64,000 bases of DNA. Origin: Bacillus shivajii (GTDB lineage Bacteria; Bacillota; Bacilli; Bacillales; Salisediminibacteriaceae). The notes under the pieces were generated by a model. The model saw nothing but the letters and a program-made list of their open reading frames with translations. It had not been told where the DNA came from and made no database searches. Of this stretch, positions 1 to 8,266 are shown in pieces. How positions within the stretch are numbered: the first letter of the stretch is position 1; every line of letters starts with the position of its first letter. The position numbers were made by a program, and so were the translations under genes. The DNA lies in assembly GCF_020519665.1 (NCBI RefSeq), contig NZ_CP084703.1:558001-622000 (forward strand), read 5' to 3'.

Positions 1-70
1 ATGGGGGTTTCTGAAATTTTAAGTGTTGTGAGAAGTAAAGAATAAATACTATGTGAACTATTGTACTTAA

Positions 71-170
71 ACAAACGGGAAGCGTTAGTAAAATTTCGAG
101 TTGCAATGTTGCAGCTCATTTTTTGTGCCAGTCATCTGGAAAATGATGTTAAACTAAAGGGGAGTTTAGT
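71..170. repeat. Dispersed intergenic repeat with terminator hairpin, copy 1
   Basis: This block of about 100 bases recurs at 741-838 with only scattered differences. Both copies hold a GCGTTAGTAAA segment, a hairpin whose arms read roughly GAGTTGCA and TTGCAGCTC followed by a T-run, and a GGGGAGTTTAG segment just before the next small gene. The hairpin could end transcription of the gene before it. I see no open reading frame in 1-236 with a convincing start. Confidence 0.6.
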
Positions 171-236
171 AAAAATCAGGGATAGTTAAATATTCGGCTA
201 TTCTTTTAATCTGAAAAGGAAAGGGTTGATATAGTA

Positions 237-449
237 ATGGGTTGGGTACAAAAAGTTTTTCAAACTACAAAGGATTATTCAATATGGGATTTTGCATTAT
301 TAAAATTATGTCTCGTTTCTATGGGGATTTTAGCAGGTGTTTATTTATTTCAATTTTTTACTTCTGCAATTTCATTTATCTGGGTAATTTTTATTTTTTC
401 ATATATTTTGATTATGTATAAAACGTTCATTAAATTACCTAAAAAGTAA
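237..449 (+). CDS. Small two-helix membrane protein
   Basis: This is a 70-residue protein starting at ATG after an AAAGGAAAGGG ribosome binding site. Residues 17-24 read YSIWDFAL and are followed by two hydrophobic segments (about 24-42 and 45-63) and a basic tail. The pattern is like small Bacillus proteins often labelled permease of phosphate ABC transporter, but nothing here supports a transport role. It stands alone between repeats. Membrane location is clear; function is unknown. Confidence 0.6.
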   Translation: MGWVQKVFQTTKDYSIWDFALLKLCLVSMGILAGVYLFQFFTSAISFIWVIFIFSYILIMYKTFIKLPKK

Positions 450-571
450 ATTTCACTAACGGAGAGCATTAGCGGAACAGACTATCGCTGCCGCTGTGTC
501 GCTAACGGGGGAGCAAAATAACTCCTCTTTGGTTAAATTATCGAGAGATTTAAAGAGAGAGTGGTGAATGA

Positions 572-724
572 ATGTTTGGAGTAGTAATTGTTATTATTCT
601 ATCGTTATGGTCTATCACAAAGACGATTGAAAAGATGACTGATAAAATCATAGAAAAACAGGATAAACAGAATGAGTTATTAGAACAAATTAAATTAAAA
701 TTAGAGGAAAATGAAAAGAAATAA
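572..724 (+). CDS. Small membrane-anchored coiled-coil protein
   Basis: A 50-residue frame runs from ATG at 572 to TAA at 722-724, preceded by AGAGAGAGTGGTGA. It has one N-terminal hydrophobic helix (about residues 2-14) followed by a charged helix rich in K, E, Q and I (SITKTIEKMTDKIIEKQDKQ and onward) that could form a coiled coil. The design is typical of short Bacillus membrane proteins of unknown role. It is flanked by repeat elements on both sides. Confidence 0.5.
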   Translation: MFGVVIVIILSLWSITKTIEKMTDKIIEKQDKQNELLEQIKLKLEENEKK

Positions 725-740
725 AAGTTCAAAAAGTATA

Positions 741-838
741 ACTAACGGAGAGCGTTAGTAAATTTTGAGTTGCAGCTTTGCGGCTTATTTTTTGTGCCAA
801 TGAGATGGGAAATAATGTTAAACTAATGGGGAGTTTAG
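741..838. repeat. Dispersed intergenic repeat with terminator hairpin, copy 2
   Basis: This is the second copy of the block at 71-170. It begins ACTAACGGAGAGCGTTAGTA, where TAACG/CGTTA form a small stem, then has a hairpin ending in TTTTTT, and ends GGGGAGTTTAG upstream of the gene at 888. Shorter relatives of the ACTAACGGAGAGC motif occur near 455, 1400, 2084 and 2214. Confidence 0.6.
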
Positions 839-887
839 CGTTATATAAAGGCTTGAAAGGTTTGGATTAGTTGGGAGGAGAAATAAA

Positions 888-1394
888 TTGAAATTAAAGC
901 TAACATGGGTTGTTGGAATGATTGTCATTACCAACCTCCTTACTTTCGCTTTTGTTAAACTGTATTTTCCTACCACCATAGATAATACTCAATACTTATT
1001 GAAAATGAGTGGTCAAGGCGAGGAATGGGAGATAACAGATTATCAACTCGCTTGGCAGGGAGTGGGGGAACAAGGTACTTCTGGAAGTCATTCAGTGACT
1101 TTTTTAGGTGAGACAAGTGGATTAAATGGAGAAGTCGAGGTCAAAGTTTATGATTTTTTTGAAGATGGGGAGAAACCACACCATGTGTCCACCTTTAATG
1201 CTGACATACTTGAAGATGGACCTGCAAAGCAAGGTGGAGGGGGATTTTATCCTGAAAAACATCTAACTCCCAGTGAAATTGAAAACAGGACCTTTATGGT
1301 TATTCAATGGACAACGATAGATGGCAAACAACATGTGGAAACCATCCAGATGGAATTGGATTACGACCCACAAATAATTAGCGATATTCAGTAA
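888..1394 (+). CDS. Membrane-anchored hypothetical protein
   Basis: The product is 168 residues with a TTG start placed correctly behind GGGAGGAG. One N-terminal transmembrane segment (about residues 7-26) is followed by an extracytoplasmic domain rich in beta-type sequence, including a Gly-rich stretch (QGGGGFYPEK). No domain is recognised. It sits in a row of small orphan genes separated by repeats, which suggests accessory DNA. Function is unknown. Confidence 0.6.
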   Translation: MKLKLTWVVGMIVITNLLTFAFVKLYFPTTIDNTQYLLKMSGQGEEWEITDYQLAWQGVGEQGTSGSHSVTFLGETSGLNGEVEVKVYDFFEDGEKPHHVSTFNADILEDGPAKQGGGGFYPEKHLTPSEIENRTFMVIQWTTIDGKQHVETIQMELDYDPQIISDIQ

Positions 1395-1512
1395 ACGTTT
1401 TAACTAACGGGTGCTTTAGGGTAAGATCCAGCAGATCTTGTTATGTTACTAAGAGGGTGAAGAACATTATAACTTGGTGCTACTTTTATTCTCATAAAGG
1501 GAGGGCGGAAGT

Positions 1513-1707
1513 ATGAAAAATGAAAACTCAAATTACATAATAAGATATTCGTTAATAAGTGTTATGGCGATATCCATTTTCTCTTTGTTAATCGTATATA
1601 ATAATCAGTATAATGCAGAAGCACATATGGCAAAGGCTTTGCCAATAGCGATATTAGCTGGGCTTTCAACCCTAGCAGTAGCAATATATGAGAGAAATAA
1701 AAAATAA
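1513..1707 (+). CDS. Small two-helix membrane protein
   Basis: This is a 64-residue protein starting at ATG behind AAGGGAGGGCGG. Two hydrophobic segments (about 12-29 and 39-57) are joined by a polar loop, and the C-terminus is RNKK. No family is recognised. It lies 50 bases before another small membrane protein and may share its transcript. Confidence 0.6.
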   Translation: MKNENSNYIIRYSLISVMAISIFSLLIVYNNQYNAEAHMAKALPIAILAGLSTLAVAIYERNKK

Positions 1708-1759
1708 ATTCACTTTGTGAAAGGATGTACTTATTTATGAATTGAAAGGAAGTGTTTAT

Positions 1760-2047
1760 ATGAGGAACAAACCAATAAAAATTATATCCATTTTTTTAAT
1801 TTCTTTATTATCATTAAATGCTATATTTTTACTTTCCCAATGGGTTTCTGGTTACATATTAACTGTTACTAATGTTCCAGATATTGTTGATGCCTATGAA
1901 CAAGCTGGTACATTGCCAAATGAGGTTACTTTCAGTACGGTTTATAATGTTACATGGTGGAGCAATCCTTTCGTTATATCTTCTCTCATTACTTCTATTC
2001 TTCTAACAATTTATATTTATAGAATTAAAAGCAGAGTTAATGCCTAA
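1760..2047 (+). CDS. Hypothetical two-helix membrane protein
   Basis: I place the start at ATG 1760, after GAAAGGAAG, rather than at the upstream in-frame TTG at 1742. The 95-residue product has hydrophobic helices at about 8-30 and 69-86, with a polar extracytoplasmic loop between them. No family is recognised. Confidence 0.6.
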   Translation: MRNKPIKIISIFLISLLSLNAIFLLSQWVSGYILTVTNVPDIVDAYEQAGTLPNEVTFSTVYNVTWWSNPFVISSLITSILLTIYIYRIKSRVNA

Positions 2048-2109
2048 TAGAAAATATTACATTGAAAAGTAATGAACTGAAACTAACGGAGAGCATTAGT
2101 TGAAGAAGA

Positions 2110-2205
2110 CATTGAGGAGATCTTAGTTCAGTCTAGAAGGGCTGGGCTAATTTTTTTTGAACAGCAACATAACATATCCGATTAGTTATTGCGCATCAGG
2201 AGAAT
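2110..2205. repeat. Dispersed repeat with terminator hairpin (copy A)
   Basis: The core TTAGTTCAGTCTAGAAG, then GGCTGGGCTAA and a T-run, folds as a hairpin and is followed by a conserved flank with GAACAGCAACAT and GCGCATCAGGA. The same arrangement recurs at 43212-43310, so this is a repeated element and not only a terminator. Nothing codes convincingly in 2048-2369. Confidence 0.6.
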
Positions 2206-2369
2206 CTTGTGCAACTAACGGGAGATTAGTTTAATAAGAATTTTTTCTATTAATGTTAAAAAATCAATAAAAAAGGAAAATGGCGTGTAAAATCTGTTGT
2301 CAGATTGCGCGCCATTCTTAATGTCGTTTACACAGACAAGCCCATACTTTTGTATGGACTTTTCTTAGA

Positions 2370-2780
2370 TTATGGTAGTATATCCACCTCTGACTCATAC
2401 AAATTATCCTCAAGTGAGTGATCAACTTTGTATATATCCGAATCATAAAGCGCTCTGTACATATTATTATCTGAATTAAATTCGGGAATTGAAAAATGTT
2501 GGTCATCAAGGCACGTTACGTATGCTCTTATAAAACCGTTGAAATACTCGTCGCCTACATTCTGATAGCACAATAAATAATCAAGTCCTTTGATGGTAAT
2601 TAAGTTGTATGTGAATTCTCTTTGGTCCTTGTTCAAGACCTTGGTGCTAGCTTTAATATGATAATCACTTAATTTGATTGTCTTTAATTCATCTATTGAT
2701 TCTATATTAAGCTTAAGTAAATTAGAAAAACCCTTATTAATGTATTTTTCTAAGTCCTCTTTGATAATGTTGTTAATCAT
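2370..2780 (-). CDS. Hypothetical acidic protein
   Basis: The product is 136 residues. I prefer ATG at 2780, which has GGGGAG eight bases upstream, to the GTG at 2789. The protein is acidic with no signal peptide or membrane helix. The segment YNLITIKGLDYLLCYQNVGD suggests an alpha/beta fold, and the C-terminus is YESEVDILP. No domain is recognised. It is isolated and convergent with the upstream genes. Confidence 0.55.
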   Translation of the reverse strand: MINNIIKEDLEKYINKGFSNLLKLNIESIDELKTIKLSDYHIKASTKVLNKDQREFTYNLITIKGLDYLLCYQNVGDEYFNGFIRAYVTCLDDQHFSIPEFNSDNNMYRALYDSDIYKVDHSLEDNLYESEVDILP

Positions 2781-3049
2781 ACTCTTCACTCCCCATGTAA
2801 TAATGTATTCCTAACCTCAAATGTACACTAATATTAATGTATATATCAACTAAGAGGGTCAATTTTTATGGTATATTATAGGAGATGAGTACCATACAAA
2901 CACTTCTCGTAAAAGCATTGTTCTAAGCGGTGGAAAAGACTAAACTATGGAAACTTTAGTCGGAGAGAGAATGGAGGGTATTTGTTTTTCTATTTTATAT
3001 GCATTCAAACAGTAAAGATTTTATGAAAAAGGGAGTAGATTGTTAGTAT

Positions 3050-3424
3050 ATGAAATATTCTATTACTCCAGGACACCTGGTATACGTGATTACCTTTGGT
3101 AAAGTAGAAACAGGGAGGGTTTTAAACAAAGTTCATGATAAATTTTTTTTAGTTGATATTCCAACATCTAAAAGGAAAATAGAGGCTAAGTATGGAGTTG
3201 ACATGTTTCTTACGGAGAAGAAAGCGGAAGAGAGATTGGCTGTTATCGTGAAGAAACATACTAACAAGGCTCAGGTGAGGCAAAGCAATGAAAATAGTAA
3301 ACAATTTGAAGTTAGTTGTCATACAAAAAGAAAATGTATGTATTGTCATAAGCCTGTTTCACCCTTATCTGGTAGTTTAACTTGTTATTCTTGTAGAAAT
3401 ACCCAGTTTAATGTTTATGAGTAA
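3050..3424 (+). CDS. Hypothetical protein with C-terminal zinc ribbon
   Basis: This 124-residue protein has a C-terminal four-cysteine knuckle (CMYCHKPVS then CYSC, i.e. C-x2-C-x12-C-x2-C, about residues 97-115), which probably binds one zinc ion. The N-terminal half is basic and beta-rich with a Lys/Arg cluster (TSKRKIEAKYG). It may bind nucleic acid, but that is inference. It lies in the accessory region between unrelated genes. Confidence 0.55.
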   Translation: MKYSITPGHLVYVITFGKVETGRVLNKVHDKFFLVDIPTSKRKIEAKYGVDMFLTEKKAEERLAVIVKKHTNKAQVRQSNENSKQFEVSCHTKRKCMYCHKPVSPLSGSLTCYSCRNTQFNVYE

Positions 3425-3539
3425 TAGGCTATTATGCTCAAGTTTATGAAGGTTTTTGATTGACTTTGTTGAACTATTAATTAAGAGGTCACTCACCAAC
3501 CGCTCACTTCTAATCTCTTAGAGATTGGAGGTGGTCAAT

Positions 3540-3668
3540 ATGGCAAAACGTCGTGGAAAGTGTAGTTGCAGCCCTCGCCGTCGTGGCCCTATGACCGTTA
3601 CTGTTAGCTCTTATAGAAGAGCTGATGGAACGAAAGTCAGTAGTCACCGCCGCCATAAACCAGCATAG
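3540..3668 (+). CDS. Very basic 42-residue protein with SYxRxDGTxVxxHxR motif
   Basis: A short frame runs from ATG 3540 to TAG 3666-3668 behind GATTGGAGGTGG. It begins MAKRRGKCSCSPRRRG and ends SSYRRADGTKVSSHRRHKPA. A YxRxDGTxVxxHxR signature of this kind recurs in small proteins of phages and mobile elements, where its role is unclear. The CSC motif and 11 Arg residues suggest nucleic acid or protein binding. A TTGACT-type promoter lies about 80 bases upstream. The element association is inferred from the neighbourhood. Confidence 0.6.
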   Translation: MAKRRGKCSCSPRRRGPMTVTVSSYRRADGTKVSSHRRHKPA

Positions 3669-3813
3669 TATTTGATGAAACGTCATTTCTATCAGAAGCG
3701 AAGTTGGTGTTTGTGCCCTCTTCTAATTTTAAAAAAATAAAATTAACAGAAGAGTTATGAACTACTAATATTGGAAACATAATGACTTGAAGGAATATAT
3801 AGAGTTGTAAATA

Positions 3814-4146
3814 TTACCGAATAGATGCAATGCATTGAATTGAAATATATTCAACCTCATTTTCATTGACAACATGAAGCTTTTTTAAGACATGGTCTAC
3901 AAAATGTACTTGACCATCAAACTCCACATTAAAGCCATCTTTCCAATATTCAAAAGTTAATGTCAAATTGTATTCCACTGCTTCTGCAATTTGAAACTCA
4001 TATTCTTCAATTTGTTGAGGATCCAATTTTGGCTTTTGACATTTTAACATCTCATGCTGCTTTTCTTTAAGCATTGAAACATGCTCTGGTAACATCATAG
4101 CTGTCCACTTTATATTTCCGCGATCACGGTTATCCTTTAAGTTCAT
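3814..4146 (-). CDS. YolD-like family protein, SOS-controlled
   Basis: The 110-residue product starts at ATG 4146 behind TAAAGGAG; an upstream GTG at 4155 overlaps the ribosome binding site. The segment DRGNIKW (residues 8-14) followed by MLPEHVSMLKE is the hallmark of YolD-like proteins. These are usually encoded just before a UvrX/YqjW-type Y-family DNA polymerase and have been compared with UmuD. Here no polymerase gene follows: the next genes downstream are a short basic protein and unrelated ORFs on the other strand. A LexA box lies about 50 bases upstream (4195-4208), so DNA-damage induction is probable. Confidence 0.8.
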   Translation of the reverse strand: MNLKDNRDRGNIKWTAMMLPEHVSMLKEKQHEMLKCQKPKLDPQQIEEYEFQIAEAVEYNLTLTFEYWKDGFNVEFDGQVHFVDHVLKKLHVVNENEVEYISIQCIASIR

Positions 4147-4194
4147 GAAAATCACGCTCCTTTAATAAGGATAACAAATCTTGTTGAAAAATCA

Positions 4195-4208
4195 AGAACA
4201 TACGTTCG
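4195..4208. promoter_or_regulatory. LexA (DinR) SOS box upstream of yolD-like gene
   Basis: The sequence aGAACATACGTTCg matches the Bacillus LexA consensus CGAACNNNNGTTCG at all but the first base. It lies 49 bases before the YolD-like start codon, the expected place for an SOS operator. Confidence 0.75.
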
Positions 4209-4706
4209 TTTTTTTGGCGGTGTTATCCATTAATAATTAAATTGTTTAGGTCGCATTTCATCAAAACCAGATAGTATCGTTTGTAAACTAAATCTTAGTC
4301 TAACTAATTGATAATTTTATATAAGATCACTTTGTGAAGTGTTTAACAAATTTGATATAAGGTGAATCATATCTTTTTTTCAAATAGACTTGAAAAATTG
4401 AGAGACAATGGTAAAATTGATTTATATTCCAATTATCTTATTTTAGTCTGTGTACATTTCCTCACTTAGTGAGAGCTAAATGAAGGCAGACAGATAAATA
4501 GGCTCTAGGTGAGCAAGTAGGGACGTATACTTTCCGATCGTAAGCTCGGTCTGCAGAAAGAGAACGTTCAAAGAACCAAAAGTATGCTATAATCTAAAAT
4601 TATTAAATCAACGCGTAAGGCGTATCGAAAATCACTAATGAACGTAGTGAGGATCGGTGCGCCTTTTTTGTGTTTTAAACCAGAGAATGCAGAGGAGGAT
4701 TTTAAA
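4209..4706. promoter_or_regulatory. Gene-free stretch with promoter and leader hairpin before 4707 gene
   Basis: No gene is seen in 4209-4600. An extended -10 element TGCTATAAT lies at 4585-4593. The transcript would then run through an imperfect hairpin at about 4617-4664, with AGGCG and CGCCT arms and a perfect inner TCACTA/TAGTGA stem, followed by TTTTTTT. This resembles a terminator or attenuator between promoter and gene. Confidence 0.4.
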
Positions 4707-5021
4707 ATGATATTTAAAAGAATAGCCAAAATGATTAAACGGACAGAAGGTCAAAAATTAGTGGTAAAAGAAAAATTGAAATGGAGGAAACAGTATCGTT
4801 TTCAAACTTCAGCGAGTCCCTTATCTCGCAATCCAGTAAATATGCTTCAAAATAAGGGAGCTGGCGAGCTAATACGAAGAGTCATAGATATGGCGACACC
4901 AAATAAAGGTGGGAAACAAGTTGGTAAAGTCGATCATGTGAGGGAGGTCGTAGCCCTTCATAAGGAAAAGGAGAAATCTACGATGCACTCACCAAGATGG
5001 TGGCACGTATATGACGTGTAA
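4707..5021 (+). CDS. Hypothetical basic protein
   Basis: I place the start at ATG 4707, directly behind a perfect AGAGGAGG site. Longer readings run back into the leader hairpin. The 104-residue product is very basic, starts MIFKRIAKMIKRTEG, and has no membrane helix or known domain. Its position just upstream of the recombinase and behind a terminator-like leader hairpin suggests an element-borne regulatory or DNA-binding protein, but this is inference. Confidence 0.45.
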   Translation: MIFKRIAKMIKRTEGQKLVVKEKLKWRKQYRFQTSASPLSRNPVNMLQNKGAGELIRRVIDMATPNKGGKQVGKVDHVREVVALHKEKEKSTMHSPRWWHVYDV

Positions 5022-5276
5022 GTAATTTGTGCATTAGGCATAGCCGAGAGGCATCCGCTAAGCGGGATTCTTATGCCGTTTGCTGCTTAACTAATAAATA
5101 AAATTGAACGCAACATGTTTTTGTTTTGGTCTAAGTACAAAGAGTGAGACAACGTAGGGAGGAAAAAGCCGATCCCTGATATGAAGCGTTTCTTAAAGTG
5201 CTTAGATATGAAATAGACATGAAATTCGACCCTTTGCCAATGGGATACCTATGTACAAATTAAGGAAGGTGAAAAA

Positions 5277-6227
5277 ATGGATAAAAGAAGCTGGTATATG
5301 ACTGAAAAACAAAAAAGTGTTTTTGATAATTTATGGAGGCAAGCTGAAAAAGTATTTGATTGGAGAACACATTATCAAGGTAAGCGAGGGACAGAGAGGT
5401 ACCGTGCTGGTGTACGTGTGTTTTGTAAGCATCTTGCGATAGAATATTCTTCTAAGAACTTTAAAAATATTAGTGATAAGCATCTAGAGTCCTTTGTTAA
5501 AGCATCGATAGAGTCAGGAATCACAGCAACTACGATAAAAACGGATATTTCAAGTATTAAAAAACTACATTCAATGTTGCCGAAAAAGCGGTATCCGAAG
5601 TTGTCTGGAGATTATTCTCTCGTAGGTGCTGAAAAAAGAAAAATGGGTGGAGTTGATCGTGCTTGGTCAAATGATGAAGTACAGCATGCCTTATCGATAG
5701 CAAGAGAAATGGGTAGAACAGATATTGATTGGGCTATTCGTTTCGGTAGATTACTTGGGTTAAGGATAGAAGAAACAACAGCGGTGACCAGGACTCAAGT
5801 ACGGGATGCTATGAAGAAAGAGTATTTAGCTTTGAGTAATACTAAAGGTGGAATTCCTAGAGATGCCCCAATTAATCCGGCTGCAAAACGATTGATTGCG
5901 GAGATCTTGAAAGTCGAGACAAATGAAAAAATCTTTTTGAGGCATGGCAGAACACACAAGCAAGCGATGAAATCTATTCAAAATTGGATTAGCAATTATC
6001 GGACATTCTTTACCGATGATGAAAAGGATGACAAAAAGCCTTTGCATTTTCATGGGCTGAGACATTCTTATGCTAGGTGGCAATATAAACTACGTATCGA
6101 TAATGGTATGAAAAAGAAGAAAGCAAGAAAAGAGGTTGCAGAGCTCCTAGGGCACGGTCGTGATCAAGTAACAAAAATTTATCTAGCGGAAGAGGATAAT
6201 GAAGAGGGGGTTAATAAAAGGTCGTAA
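5277..6227 (+). CDS. Tyrosine recombinase / integrase
   Basis: This 316-residue site-specific recombinase would catalyse strand exchange between attachment sites of a mobile element. The N-terminal half has a SAM-like core-binding region (about 40-120). The catalytic half shows the Arg of GLRIEE (about 163), the HxxR box in HGLRHSYARW (about 259-265), and the LLGHGRDQVTKIYL segment with the second His and the nucleophilic Tyr (about 290-301). The start ATG follows AAGGAAGGTG. All catalytic residues are present, so it looks active. A GC-rich terminator follows at 6276-6309. It is unlike the decayed integrase at 11753-12065. Confidence 0.9.
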   Translation: MDKRSWYMTEKQKSVFDNLWRQAEKVFDWRTHYQGKRGTERYRAGVRVFCKHLAIEYSSKNFKNISDKHLESFVKASIESGITATTIKTDISSIKKLHSMLPKKRYPKLSGDYSLVGAEKRKMGGVDRAWSNDEVQHALSIAREMGRTDIDWAIRFGRLLGLRIEETTAVTRTQVRDAMKKEYLALSNTKGGIPRDAPINPAAKRLIAEILKVETNEKIFLRHGRTHKQAMKSIQNWISNYRTFFTDDEKDDKKPLHFHGLRHSYARWQYKLRIDNGMKKKKARKEVAELLGHGRDQVTKIYLAEEDNEEGVNKRS

Positions 6228-6275
6228 ATTTAAAAGTGTCATACACTTACTCTCAAATATCCGGTTAAATTGTTC

Positions 6276-6309
6276 AGGGGGCATACAGGGTGAAAGGGTG
6301 TATGCCCCT
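6276..6309 (+). terminator. Rho-independent terminator after integrase
   Basis: The arms GGGGGCATACA and TGTATGCCCC pair around a GGGTGAAAGGG loop, about 50 bases after the integrase stop codon. Confidence 0.65.
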
Positions 6310-6403
6310 ACCTATTTTCTTCAATAGTACTGGTCACTTATATAGTATCTATTCATACAAGTAATCTGTTTAAACGGTCGTTTATATATAAATTGAAGAC
6401 GAA

Positions 6404-6589
6404 TTAAGCATTGTTTGAACCGTTATCTTCATTATCGTTTGTAATAATTGGTCCTGTATACCCTTCGACTAATGAGTCCGTGAACTTAACCTCTGCTCCT
6501 TGATCAATTAACATTTTAACGAACGCATTCTGTGATTGCTTATTAATACTCTGCTTACATTTATTTGTACTAGTTTTGTTTTTAGTCAT
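6404..6589 (-). CDS. Hypothetical 61-residue protein downstream of HEPN gene
   Basis: The start is ATG 6589 behind GGTAGGTGATTC. The product has a basic N-terminal half (MTKNKTSTNKCKQSINKQ) and an acidic Asn-rich tail (NDNEDNGSNNA). The gene lies 24 bases after the HEPN-domain gene on the same strand and is probably co-transcribed. No family is recognised. Confidence 0.5.
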   Translation of the reverse strand: MTKNKTSTNKCKQSINKQSQNAFVKMLIDQGAEVKFTDSLVEGYTGPIITNDNEDNGSNNA

Positions 6590-6613
6590 ATGAATCACCT
6601 ACCTGTTATATTA

Positions 6614-7006
6614 TTATACTTTAGTCAGTGGTGGTGTTTTTTCTTTTGATGCTTTTCCATTCCTAAGATTTTGGAAAACTAGCTGGTGACATTCTGTTAG
6701 GAGTTCGTAATCTGAAGAAGATAAATGGTGCATGTGTGCAATTTTATTTCGAACATTTGTTAATCTGTATAATTTCTTTCGCTGGGATAATGAGAAAAAT
6801 TTATCAAGAGGGGGATACTTCCCATAGTAGACGATGAGGTCATGAAAGTAGACCTTTTCGAAGCGTTTTTTGTCTTTTAGGACAATTGGCCAATGATTCC
6901 CGTAAGTTTTGGATAACGTTTGACTTACGTGATCCTTTAAAGAGGTTTCGATTTCATAGAGTAATTCATACGCAGATGTCATACGTTTAATTTCACTATT
7001 TGCCAT
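6614..7006 (-). CDS. HEPN-like domain protein (Swt1/Abi-type)
   Basis: The product is 130 residues, with ATG 7006 behind AAAGGAG. Near the middle it carries VRNKIAH (residues 85-91), an R-x4-H motif within a helix preceded by LTN. That is the catalytic signature of HEPN-fold RNases, in the Swt1-like/abortive-infection type. HEPN proteins are common as toxins or RNA-cleaving defence effectors. The flanking sequence (KFFSLSQRKKLYRLTNVR and HHLSSSDYELL) fits the four-helix arrangement. No nucleotidyltransferase partner is visible; the only neighbour is the 61-residue gene. RNase activity is inferred. Confidence 0.6.
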   Translation of the reverse strand: MANSEIKRMTSAYELLYEIETSLKDHVSQTLSKTYGNHWPIVLKDKKRFEKVYFHDLIVYYGKYPPLDKFFSLSQRKKLYRLTNVRNKIAHMHHLSSSDYELLTECHQLVFQNLRNGKASKEKTPPLTKV

Positions 7007-7224
7007 AATAGAGGCTCCTTTCGAAGATAATTTTGAGGTAACTTTATAAGGGGAGTGTTTCTAATATTGATATTAATAAAATAATCCGATAATTTCAACT
7101 GTTTTATAAAATTTTTGTTTGTGACGATGGTAATTATGATAACTTTTAATACAAAAAAATTATATCATGTATACTTTGAAATAGGTCATGAGCAGAGTAC
7201 CTGCCGTTTGTATGTTTTCTCTAC

Positions 7225-7287
7225 TTTTCCACAAAATTTTCACTTTTAAAATTGTTATCCGTCTTGTGGATAACAATATTTTCCACC
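7225..7287. other. Cluster of DnaA-box-like sequences
   Basis: Within 63 bases lie TTTTCCACA (7225-7233), a perfect reverse-strand TTATCCACA (as TGTGGATAA, 7265-7273) and TTTTCCACC (7279-7287), in AT-rich DNA. Such clusters mark replication origins or DnaA titration sites. The gene-free stretch 7007-7639 holds nothing else I can identify. Confidence 0.35.
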
Positions 7288-7639
7288 TTGTGCTGTATTT
7301 GTTGTCAGTCAGAAGGACAAAAATTACTATTCATTATTAATTGTAATTTGTTGAGGTAAATATATATTGAATTGGAAACATGGGGGTATACGAATATATA
7401 TGATTTAGAGGCATAAATAAAATATGGAAAATAAAAATGTATGGATTTTCATAGCGGAAATTACATACTTTTTTGTTGATTTTGCTGTAATTTAACTTGT
7501 GAAATCCTTAGTAAGAAAAAAACAAATTGGATAATTATGTTAAAATGGATGGAGCGAATATATAGGTGTTGTGAAATAATGCACTTAAAGAAAAGGGAGT
7601 TTAGGAAAAGAGTACTAATGAAGAATGGGGGGAGAACAA

Positions 7640-8185
7640 TTGAAACAAAGACGGTTTCATTTTAACAAAAAAGTCATTTTAACTGTAATTATAACTTTAT
7701 TAATGCTGTATGTTTCTCTCGCACTTATTGAAACAAAAAGTATAAGTTTTTCTTCAGTAGAGGAAGCGTTTGATAATTTGCTTGTTCTAGAAAACATCAA
7801 ACAAGATGATATTGTTGATAAAACGATTAGCAAAAATGACAATTATGCAGTAATTTTATTTGATGCTGGGAACCGTTTCGCATTCGCCCTATTTGAAGAA
7901 AATTCTTTTGGTTGGAGGATGGGTTCATATTCTACTTCTACCGGAGACAATTCAAACAGCATTTCAAGGACCTCAAGTCTTATTACAGGGTGGATACCAG
8001 ATGAGTATGCATTTGATACAGAAAAGGTCTTACTTAATGATAATGAAGCAATGATTTTAGAACTTGATAATAATAATCGATCTTGGGTATTTATTGACAC
8101 TGAAAACGAAATTCAAACTGATGATCTAAATATCCGTTTTATAGACATAGCAGGTAATGTAGTTAACACCAATGATAATTATTGA
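7640..8185 (+). CDS. Membrane-anchored hypothetical protein
   Basis: The start is TTG 7640, six bases after GGGGGGAG; the ATG at 7625 overlaps that site. The 181-residue product has one N-terminal transmembrane helix (about 11-27) and an outer domain with repeated acidic and aromatic beta-type segments (YAVILFDAGNRFAFALFEEN, RSWVFIDTEN). No domain is recognised. Confidence 0.6.
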   Translation: MKQRRFHFNKKVILTVIITLLMLYVSLALIETKSISFSSVEEAFDNLLVLENIKQDDIVDKTISKNDNYAVILFDAGNRFAFALFEENSFGWRMGSYSTSTGDNSNSISRTSSLITGWIPDEYAFDTEKVLLNDNEAMILELDNNNRSWVFIDTENEIQTDDLNIRFIDIAGNVVNTNDNY

Positions 8186-8266
8186 GGATACAGCTAAAGG
8201 AAAGTTTAGTGGAGTTGTGGAAATAATGCTTTTAACAAGTGAAGTGTTAAATAGGAGGGGAGATTT

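Noticed and set aside
5043-5090. GGCATA...TATGCC hairpin considered as a riboswitch or tRNA-like fold
   Set aside because: No cloverleaf or known aptamer pattern and no T-run; only a simple stem.
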